From Candidatus Nitrosopumilus sp. (GTDB taxonomy: Archaea > Thermoproteota > Nitrososphaeria > Nitrososphaerales > Nitrosopumilaceae): a stretch of 12,140 nt of DNA. Numbering within the stretch: position 1 is the stretch's first letter; each line of letters starts with the position of its first letter. The notes under the pieces are model-generated. The model was given only the letters and a program-made list of their open reading frames with translations, made no database searches and was not told the DNA's origin. The translations under genes were made by a program, and so were the position numbers. The stretch lies in contig JAPYTM010000016.1 of NCBI GenBank assembly GCA_029941825.1, positions 1-12,140 on the forward strand. Reading direction: 5' to 3'. Positions 6,568 through 12,140 of the stretch are shown piece by piece.

Positions 6568-9078
6568 TTGAAATTCTCATGTCCAAAATGCAAGTCAAAA
6601 ATAGAAATTCAAAAAACATTTAATAAAAAAATGCATGTGTCTTGTGGAAAATGTGGAATTGAAGATTTACTAGAGTTTTCAAAAAATATTGACGAGGTAT
6701 TTCTTGAATTTCTTTCAAGATTTGATCAAGGACTAGTTACTGAAAAAGGCCTATCTGAAGAGCTAAAAGATGAGGGAATAGTCAGAGGAGAAAACGAAAT
6801 TAAAGAAATGATTGGAAATAACAGTCCAGATAAAATTACAAAAGAAATCTTATTTTCAAAAAAAGACTATATTTCAGAATACAAGGTATTGGAAAATCCT
6901 GAGCCTAAAATGGGATGTAAAATTGAAGAATTGGGGCTAGACGAGTCCATATCTAATCATCTAAAGGAGTTAAAGATAGAACAATTTTATAAATTTCAAG
7001 AAGAGGCAATTCAAGAAATTACATTTGGGGAAAATGTTGTAATTGAAGCACCTACTGCATCAGGGAAAACAGAGGCGTTTTTAATTCCAGTGATTCAAAA
7101 AATAAAAAAAGATGCAATGGATGGAAATATCTTTGCAATTTTTGTATATCCTACAAAAGCTTTATCACGAGATCAATATCCAAAAATTCAGAAATTTGCA
7201 GAGACAATTGGAATTGATGTTAAGGTTTTTGATGGAGATACAAATCAAGTAGATAGAAGAAAAATAATTGATAATCCACCCCATATTCTAATTACAAATT
7301 TTGATGTGTTACACTACCATCTTTGGCACCAAACAAAATTTTCATCATTATTAACATCAACAAAAATTTTGGTAGTAGATGAAGCACATGTTTACTCAGG
7401 AATTTTTGGATCGAATGTACATTATATCATAAAAAGACTCAAAAGAATATGCAGTGATAAATTACAATTTGTGGCAGCATCAGCTACACTTGAAAATGCA
7501 AAGGAATTTTGTCAACAGTTGTTTGGAGAAAAAATGCAAGTCATTCATGGTTCTGGAAAAAAAGGCATGACAGATTTTGTAATGTTATTTCCATCACTTA
7601 GAACTCAAAGAGCATTAATGGTGGAGTTGACAAAAAAATTAACTGAAAAAAATCATAAAACAATGGTCTTTAACAATTCACATTTGAATTCTGAACTTTT
7701 AGCAATTCAAGCAAAAAAACAAAAAATCAACATCAAAGTTCACAGAGCAGGATTAATGGCAAACTATAGAACTTCAGTCGAAAAACAATTCAAGGAAGAC
7801 AGTATACAAGCAATTTCATGCACTCCTACGCTTGAATTAGGCATAGATGTAGGAAATGTAGACTGTGTGATATCATCAACCATTCCAGTAAATAGACTAA
7901 TTCAGAGAATTGGAAGGGCTGCAAGAAAAGGTCAAAGAGGATATGCATTTCTAGCATTAGGAAATGATCCTATTTCGCAATATTACAAAAATCATCCTGA
8001 TGATTATTTTGAAGATGTAGAAAAAACATACATCGATCCAAAGAATCCATTTGTAGAAGAGTTTCAAGTTTTGGCAATGGCATGTGACAGACCAATTTCT
8101 AAGCATGAATTAAAAGAACACCAACAAGTAATAGAGCATCATATTATCAAAGAAAATCTCACAGTCTTTAACAATCGAATTATTCCAAATTTTGATAAAA
8201 TTAATTCCATGCTAAGTGGATACAGTATTAGAGGTATTGGAAAATCAATAGATATTTTTCTAAATGGAAAAAAAGTAGGAGACAGGGTATTACCAATTGC
8301 ATTAGAGGAATTACATAAAGATGCAATCTATTTTTTGGCAGGTACTCGTTACAAAGTAAAGGAGTTTAATTATCCAGAAAAAAATTATGCTAAACTAGAA
8401 AGAATTCCTAAAGATTATCCATATTATACAAAATCACTTACAGAAGAATGGCCAACAATTGAAACTGTTTTTGAGAGTAGAAAAGCAAAAGGTGTTGAAG
8501 TGGCATTTTGTAAATTACATATACAAAAGAAAGTTTATGGTTATGTCAACATAGAACTAGGACAAGAGATTACTCAAGGAGAAAAAGTGGAGCTTGAAAC
8601 ACCACTAGAATATGACTTTATTACAAAAGGAATTGTATTTCATGCACCAAGGCCTCTCAAAATAATTGGAAAGGCAGAAGATGAAGATTATGCTGAGGCC
8701 AGTGGATATCATGCTACAGAACATGTTGTAATTGAAGGTAGTAATATGATCACAGGGGGAGTGTCTCAAGACTTGGGCGGTATATCTCTAGGCACATCAG
8801 GCTTGATTTTCATCTATGATGGTGCAATAGGAGGTAGTGGGGCAAGTAAAGCTCTCTATGATAGATTTGAAAAAGCATTAGAGAGAAGCATGTTTATCGT
8901 TAAAGAATGTCCATGTCAAAATGAAGCTGGTTGTCCCAGATGTACATTTTCATACAGATGTGGAAATAACAATGAGTTTTTACATAAATATTCTGCATTA
9001 GAGATTCTAGAGAGAATTAATGAGGGTGAAAAAACAGAATTAATTGATCCTGTAGAAGGGGATAGACCTTTGGTATGA
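6568..9078 (+). CDS. Superfamily 2 DEAD/DEAH helicase with C-terminal DUF1998/MZB zinc module (MrfA/Hrq1-like)
   Basis: This 836-residue ATP-dependent helicase probably acts on damaged DNA. An N-terminal zinc ribbon (CPKC at 5-8, CGKC at 26-29) is followed by the helicase core: APTASGKTEA (Walker A, 161-170), DEAH (271-274), SAT (305-307), TPTLELGIDV (419-428) and QRIGRAARKGQRG (446-458). The C-terminal third matches the DUF1998/MZB region, with HATEH (715-719) and a zinc cluster of Cys781, 783, 789, 792 and 798. Bacterial MrfA and eukaryotic/archaeal Hrq1 share this plan and act in repair of crosslinks or bulky adducts. The start is TTG: an in-frame stop (TAG, 6562-6564) lies just upstream, and the next ATG (residue 22) would remove the first zinc pair. 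DISARM-type defence helicases are an alternative, but their usual partners are absent apart from a methylase. Confidence 0.93.
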   Translation: MKFSCPKCKSKIEIQKTFNKKMHVSCGKCGIEDLLEFSKNIDEVFLEFLSRFDQGLVTEKGLSEELKDEGIVRGENEIKEMIGNNSPDKITKEILFSKKDYISEYKVLENPEPKMGCKIEELGLDESISNHLKELKIEQFYKFQEEAIQEITFGENVVIEAPTASGKTEAFLIPVIQKIKKDAMDGNIFAIFVYPTKALSRDQYPKIQKFAETIGIDVKVFDGDTNQVDRRKIIDNPPHILITNFDVLHYHLWHQTKFSSLLTSTKILVVDEAHVYSGIFGSNVHYIIKRLKRICSDKLQFVAASATLENAKEFCQQLFGEKMQVIHGSGKKGMTDFVMLFPSLRTQRALMVELTKKLTEKNHKTMVFNNSHLNSELLAIQAKKQKINIKVHRAGLMANYRTSVEKQFKEDSIQAISCTPTLELGIDVGNVDCVISSTIPVNRLIQRIGRAARKGQRGYAFLALGNDPISQYYKNHPDDYFEDVEKTYIDPKNPFVEEFQVLAMACDRPISKHELKEHQQVIEHHIIKENLTVFNNRIIPNFDKINSMLSGYSIRGIGKSIDIFLNGKKVGDRVLPIALEELHKDAIYFLAGTRYKVKEFNYPEKNYAKLERIPKDYPYYTKSLTEEWPTIETVFESRKAKGVEVAFCKLHIQKKVYGYVNIELGQEITQGEKVELETPLEYDFITKGIVFHAPRPLKIIGKAEDEDYAEASGYHATEHVVIEGSNMITGGVSQDLGGISLGTSGLIFIYDGAIGGSGASKALYDRFEKALERSMFIVKECPCQNEAGCPRCTFSYRCGNNNEFLHKYSALEILERINEGEKTELIDPVEGDRPLV

Positions 9079-9092
9079 TAAATCAAGATGGG

Positions 9093-9102
9093 ATAAATAT
9101 AA
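9093..9102 (+). promoter_or_regulatory. TATA box of SDR gene
   Basis: ATAAATATAA is centred 24 nt before the ATG at 9121, giving a leaderless transcript. It shows the gene is transcribed independently of the helicase that ends 42 nt upstream. Confidence 0.6.
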
Positions 9103-9120
9103 CAGTAATCTAGCATCAAC

Positions 9121-9951
9121 ATGGAAAAAGTGGCTCTTGTTACAGGTAGTTCATCAGGAATTGGACTAGAAACAGCATTAGCACTTGCAAGAGATGGATA
9201 TCATACTTTTGCAAGTATGAGGGATGTTGGAAAGGCTGGAGAATTAGAACATGCTGCAAAAAAAGAAAATCTTTCAATCAATGTAATAGAATTAGATGTA
9301 AATAGTGAAGAGTCAATAGTTGCAGTAATTAAAAAAATAATTTCAGAGAATAAAAGATTAGATGTACTAGTAAACAATGCAGGATACGGTCAATTTGGAT
9401 GCACAGAAGATGTGTCAGTTGATGATTTTAGAAAACAATTTGAAACCAATTTTTTTAGCATTGTAAGAATTATTCAAAAAGTGGCTCCAATTATGAGAAA
9501 CCAAAAGTCAGGTATTATTGTAAACATTAGTTCAGTTGCTGGCAGAATAGGACTACCAGGATCTTCAGCTTACATCAGTACAAAATTTGCACTAGAAGGG
9601 TTAAGTGAATGTCTAAGATACGAACTTGGACAATTTGGAATTAAAACTACTTTAATTGAACCAGGTGTTATCAAAACAAACTTTTTCAATTCAATGAAAA
9701 TTCCAGAATCAAATGCTGATCCTAAATACAAAGAATTAACAGAACATATTCTTGCAGGTCTTAAAATGATGTCAGAACTTGGAACTGCACCATCTCAAGT
9801 TGCAGATACCGTAATAAAGGCAATTAACGCTGATGAGGTTTTACCACGATATGTGGTGGGGACTGACGCTGCCATGTTTTTGGAGGCAAAAAAGGGAAAA
9901 ACAGACCTAGAATTTGAGAAATATATGAGTAAAGAGCTATTTCCAGGTTAA
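9121..9951 (+). CDS. Classical short-chain dehydrogenase/reductase
   Basis: This NAD(P)-dependent oxidoreductase of 276 residues belongs to the classical SDR family. The cofactor loop is TGSSSGIG (8-15). An arginine after the second strand (Arg34 in SMRD) hints at NADP(H). NNAG is at 85-88, and the catalytic tetrad is Asn110, Ser138 (ISSVAG), Tyr151 and Lys155 (YxxxK). PGVIKT after the catalytic helix is the usual nicotinamide-contacting segment. All catalytic residues are present, so the enzyme should be active. The substrate is unknown: alcohols, ketones, sterol-like molecules and acyl carriers are all used by this family. Length and layout resemble the 17-beta-hydroxysteroid-dehydrogenase-like branch, but that is only a resemblance. 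Neighbouring genes give no metabolic clue. Confidence 0.93.
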   Translation: MEKVALVTGSSSGIGLETALALARDGYHTFASMRDVGKAGELEHAAKKENLSINVIELDVNSEESIVAVIKKIISENKRLDVLVNNAGYGQFGCTEDVSVDDFRKQFETNFFSIVRIIQKVAPIMRNQKSGIIVNISSVAGRIGLPGSSAYISTKFALEGLSECLRYELGQFGIKTTLIEPGVIKTNFFNSMKIPESNADPKYKELTEHILAGLKMMSELGTAPSQVADTVIKAINADEVLPRYVVGTDAAMFLEAKKGKTDLEFEKYMSKELFPG

Positions 9952-9973
9952 CATCTAACTTGTACGTTAAATT

Positions 9974-9979
9974 GATATA
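9974..9979 (+). promoter_or_regulatory. TATA-like element of topoisomerase IB gene
   Basis: GATATA lies about 50 nt before the ATG at 10029. Transcription would start near 10000 and give a leader of about 25-30 nt, unlike the mostly leaderless pattern elsewhere in the window. Confidence 0.3.
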
Positions 9980-10016
9980 CAGATAAAGTCGAGTTTTTGT
10001 CAAAGTCCGCAATTTT

Positions 10017-10023
10017 GAAGTGA
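10017..10023 (+). promoter_or_regulatory. Possible ribosome-binding site deciding the topIB start
   Basis: GAAGTGA ends 5 nt before the ATG at 10029 and resembles a Shine-Dalgarno sequence (compare GGAGGTGA). It overlaps the alternative GTG start at 10020, which argues for the ATG. Confidence 0.35.
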
Positions 10024-10028
10024 AAAGA

Positions 10029-11696
10029 ATGAAATGGAAAACTCTACAACATAATGGAATCTTATTCCCACCAGCTTATGAGGCTCAAGGAATTAAGTTA
10101 AAGATTAAGGGAGAAAGTTTAGATCTCGATATTAATCAAGAAGAGATGATTTACCAATGGGCAAAAAAGAAAGATACACCATATGCTCAAGACAAAGTTT
10201 TCCAAAAAAACTTTACAGTGGATTTTGCTAAAACCCTAGATTCAAAATTTAGAAAAATTTCTTATGAAGATATTGATTTTTCAAATGCATACAAAATAGT
10301 TGACAAAGAAAAAGATCTTAAAGAGATGATGACAAAAGAGGAAAAGAAAGCCCTTGCTGTAAAAAGAAAAGAATTACGTGAAAAACTGAAAACAAAATAT
10401 GGTATTGCCATCATGGATGGAAAAGAAGTTGAAGTTGGAAACTATATGGCAGAGCCTCCGGGAATATTTATCGGAAGAGGTGAGCATCCACTTAGAGGTA
10501 AATGGAAACCTCATGTCACTGCAAAAGATGTTACACTAAACCTTGGAAAAGAAGCCAAAGTTCCTGAAGGAAAATGGGGCAAAATAATTCATGATAAAGA
10601 TTCTATGTGGTTAGCTAATTGGATGGATTTTCTCACACAAAAAAGAAAGTATGTATGGCTTTCTGATAGTGCCGGATTAAAACAAGATAGGGATAAAGCA
10701 AAATACGAAAAAGCAGTAAAGCTTGCAAAAGAAATTGAAAAAATTAAAGATCGAATTGTAAAAGACATGAAAAGTAAAGAACCAAAAATTAGCAGGATTG
10801 CTACAGTATGTTATTTAATTTATAGAACTGCAATGAGAGTAGGGGATGAAAAAGATCCTGAAGAAGCAGATACAGTAGGCGCTACTACTTTAAGAAAAGA
10901 ACATATCAAAATTACTACAAATACTATTGAATTTGATTTCCTAGGTAAAGATAGTGTTAGATGGCAAGAAACAGTAGTTGCTGAAGGTCATGATAAACAA
11001 TTTCAAGAAAATCTAAAGAAACTCATTGAAAAGAAAAAACCAAAAGATGAGATTTTTGATGACATTACTTCAAGACATGTTAATGTGTATTATTCGGGTA
11101 TTGTGAAAGGACTGACTGCCAAAGTGTTTAGAACATATCTTGCAACAGCAGTTGTCAAAAAATATCTTGTAGAACATGACAATATGAAAGGAAAAACAGC
11201 AAATGAGAAAATATACCATGCAAAATTGGCAAATTTAGAAGCTGCAATGATGTGTAACCATAAAAGAACTATACCAAAGACGTATGAACAAACATTGCAA
11301 AAGAAAAGAGACAATCTCAAAAAAGTTGAGAAAGATGCAGTGTGGAATAAAACTAAAGAAATTCTCAAAAAAGTTGAATCAAAAGAACCAAAAACTGATA
11401 CTCAAAAGAAAAGTAAAGTAAAAAGAATTAAGACATTAAATGAACAAATCAAAAAGCAAAAACTGAAACATAAAGAAAGAACAGAGAAATTAAAGTTACA
11501 AGTGGAATTATCTGAAAAAACTAAAGATTACAATCTTGGAACATCTTTGAGGAATTACATAGATCCTCGTATTGTTAAAGCATGGACTGATGAAGTGGGT
11601 GCAGAGTGGGAGAAAATGTACACATCAGCATTACAAAAGAAATTCCTTTGGGTTCAAAATGAAAAATTGAATTGGTCAGATATTGTCAAACAGTAA
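10029..11696 (+). CDS. DNA topoisomerase IB (eukaryotic TOP1-type)
   Basis: The enzyme relaxes positive and negative supercoils without ATP by nicking one strand through a 3'-phosphotyrosine. Numbered from the ATG at 10029 (555 residues), the start KWKTLQHNGILFPPAY (2-17) and EPPGIFIGRGEHP (142-154) match the eukaryotic core. All catalytic residues appear to be present: Arg270 in YRTAMRVGDEKD, Lys307 in FLGKDSVRW, Arg368 in LTAKVFRTY, His411 in CNHKRTIPKT and the nucleophile Tyr510 in SLRNYIDPRI. These correspond to human Arg488, Lys532, Arg590, His632 and Tyr723. A basic coiled-coil linker lies at about 420-495, and the long disordered N-terminus of human TOP1 is missing. GTG at 10020 would add three residues; I prefer the ATG because of the upstream GAAGTGA. 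Topoisomerase IB of this type is characteristic of Thaumarchaeota and supports the lineage call. Confidence 0.97.
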   Translation: MKWKTLQHNGILFPPAYEAQGIKLKIKGESLDLDINQEEMIYQWAKKKDTPYAQDKVFQKNFTVDFAKTLDSKFRKISYEDIDFSNAYKIVDKEKDLKEMMTKEEKKALAVKRKELREKLKTKYGIAIMDGKEVEVGNYMAEPPGIFIGRGEHPLRGKWKPHVTAKDVTLNLGKEAKVPEGKWGKIIHDKDSMWLANWMDFLTQKRKYVWLSDSAGLKQDRDKAKYEKAVKLAKEIEKIKDRIVKDMKSKEPKISRIATVCYLIYRTAMRVGDEKDPEEADTVGATTLRKEHIKITTNTIEFDFLGKDSVRWQETVVAEGHDKQFQENLKKLIEKKKPKDEIFDDITSRHVNVYYSGIVKGLTAKVFRTYLATAVVKKYLVEHDNMKGKTANEKIYHAKLANLEAAMMCNHKRTIPKTYEQTLQKKRDNLKKVEKDAVWNKTKEILKKVESKEPKTDTQKKSKVKRIKTLNEQIKKQKLKHKERTEKLKLQVELSEKTKDYNLGTSLRNYIDPRIVKAWTDEVGAEWEKMYTSALQKKFLWVQNEKLNWSDIVKQ

Positions 11697-11723
11697 AAAT
11701 CACTGAGAATTACATACGTAGCA

Positions 11724-11731
11724 TTTAATTT
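11724..11731 (+). promoter_or_regulatory. TATA-like box of tRNA-Met gene
   Basis: TTTAATTT is centred about 27 nt before the first base of the tRNA and matches the tatA element exactly. The tRNA therefore has its own promoter rather than being only co-transcribed with topIB. Confidence 0.5.
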
Positions 11732-11754
11732 CCCAATTTGCAGATGTATACTAT

Positions 11755-11869
11755 GCCGGGGTAGCTCAGCCTGGTTAGAGTGCCAGTTCAATTGGTAAAC
11801 TCTAACGGTTCTCCAACGAAGGCAATACTCATAATCTGGAGGTCGCGGGTTCGAAACCCGCCCCCGGCA
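11755..11869 (+). tRNA. Elongator tRNA-Met (anticodon CAT) with a 40-nt intron
   Basis: The acceptor GCCGGGG (11755-11761) pairs fully with CCCCGGC (11862-11868), with discriminator A11869. The D-arm begins GCTC, the variable loop is AGGTC, and the T-arm is GCGGG/TTCGAAA/CCCGC. Removing 11787-11826 leaves 75 nt with a perfect anticodon stem CCAGA/TCTGG and loop CTCATAA, so the anticodon is CAT (11830-11832). G1-C72 and the lack of the GGG/CCC anticodon-stem pairs rule against the initiator. The acceptor is typical of archaeal elongator tRNA-Met rather than tRNA-Ile2, although a CAT anticodon alone does not separate these. The 3' CCA is not encoded and must be added enzymatically. The gene lies 58 nt after topIB. 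Confidence 0.93.
11787..11826 (+). other. tRNA intron at position 30/31 with bulge-helix-bulge splice motif
   Basis: The intron interrupts the 5' strand of the anticodon stem rather than the canonical 37/38 site. The bulge-helix-bulge can be drawn directly. The central 4-bp helix is TGCC (11781-11784) with GGCA (11821-11824). The 5' bulge is AG|T (cut after 11786) and the 3' bulge is AT|A (cut after 11826). The outer helix is GAG (11778-11780) with CTC (11828-11830). Inside, TTC/GAA and TTGG/CCAA form the intron hairpin, so the 5' bulge may be two or three bases. The cuts give exactly the exon junction needed for the mature stem. Confidence 0.85.
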
Positions 11870-11871
11870 TA

Positions 11872-11876
11872 TTTTT
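11872..11876 (+). terminator. T-tract after tRNA-Met
   Basis: Five T residues start 3 nt after the tRNA, a plausible archaeal termination signal for the tRNA transcript. No hairpin accompanies it. Confidence 0.4.
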
Positions 11877-11967
11877 AGTATATCCAATGAAATCTAAGCA
11901 CTAGTTCTAAATTCAAAGATATACAGAATTGAACAATTTATGATAAATTTATTTTATATCAGAGAAA

Positions 11968-12140
11968 CTAAAACCAAGATTTTGATTCTAACAAATCAAT
12001 TTCAATTATCATGTCTTCGACTTTTTTTGTTATAGCAATAACTGATCTGTATTGTTCATACATTTCTATTTCTTCTTCTTTTGCCAGTACATGTGATTCT
12101 GCCTCATCAAAAAATTTGTTCTCTTTGTTTAGATGATCAT
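11968..12140 (-). CDS. Partial gene, charged helical protein (3' end only)
   Basis: The minus-strand frame is open from the window edge to a TAG at 11968-11970. It gives at least 56 C-terminal residues that begin DHLNKENKFFDE and end ESKSWF. The sequence is rich in Glu, Lys and Ile with a heptad-like rhythm (EEEIEMYEQY, then TKKVEDMIIEIDLL), suggesting an alpha-helical or coiled-coil segment. I do not recognise the family. Codon use matches neighbouring genes. The start lies outside the window, although an internal ATG (EIEMYEQ) could start a much shorter peptide. It faces the tRNA-Met gene, with about 98 bp between them. Confidence 0.65.
   Translation of the reverse strand, partial: DHLNKENKFFDEAESHVLAKEEEIEMYEQYRSVIAITKKVEDMIIEIDLLESKSWF

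Noticed and set aside
8916..9122. 68-residue minus-strand frame across the helicase end
   Set aside because: It overlaps the conserved C-terminal cysteine cluster of the helicase on the opposite strand and has no recognisable feature.
11654..11887. 77-residue minus-strand frame across the topIB end and tRNA
   Set aside because: It is antisense to a complete tRNA gene, and part of its product is the translated T-arm complement (RVSNPRPPDY), a familiar false protein from tRNA genes.

Overview
The window looks like chromosome from a low-GC ammonia-oxidising archaeon of the Nitrosopumilus type (Nitrososphaerota/Thaumarchaeota). The evidence is a eukaryote-type DNA topoisomerase IB (a hallmark of this phylum), an archaeal 20S proteasome alpha subunit, a TatA protein, a divergent P-II protein, and a tRNA interrupted by a bulge-helix-bulge intron at a non-canonical position. 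Most genes also have an AT-rich TATA-like box 24-34 nt upstream of the start codon, as expected for leaderless archaeal transcripts. The lineage is inferred from gene content; no 16S rRNA gene is present.

Layout from left to right. Bases 1-446 carry no gene, but the first ~215 bases are packed with ACCA/ACCAA motifs, many spaced 10-11 bp apart, plus two perfect palindromes. Next come a small TOPRIM-domain protein (+) and glutamate dehydrogenase (-), which converge. The proteasome alpha subunit (+) follows. After it lies a two-gene unit (+): a UbiE/MenG-like methyltransferase whose stop overlaps the start of an MFS transporter. A shortened P-II-like regulator (-) converges on the transporter and is divergent from tatA (+). 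A beta-class DNA methyltransferase (-) converges on tatA and is divergent from a large DEAD/DEAH helicase with a C-terminal DUF1998-type zinc module (+). A classical short-chain dehydrogenase (+), topoisomerase IB (+) and an intron-containing elongator tRNA-Met (+) follow. The 3' end of an unidentified coiled-coil-like gene (-) closes the window.

This is mostly housekeeping DNA: nitrogen assimilation (glutamate dehydrogenase, P-II-like), protein turnover, Sec-independent export, DNA topology and probably DNA repair. I see no transposase, integrase, CRISPR array or phage gene. No undescribed multi-gene system stands out. The items most worth a second look are the helically phased ACCA-motif region, the tRNA-Met intron whose splicing motif recruits the D-stem, the P-II-like protein lacking most of its T-loop and key arginines, and the divergent DNA methyltransferase/DUF1998-helicase pair.
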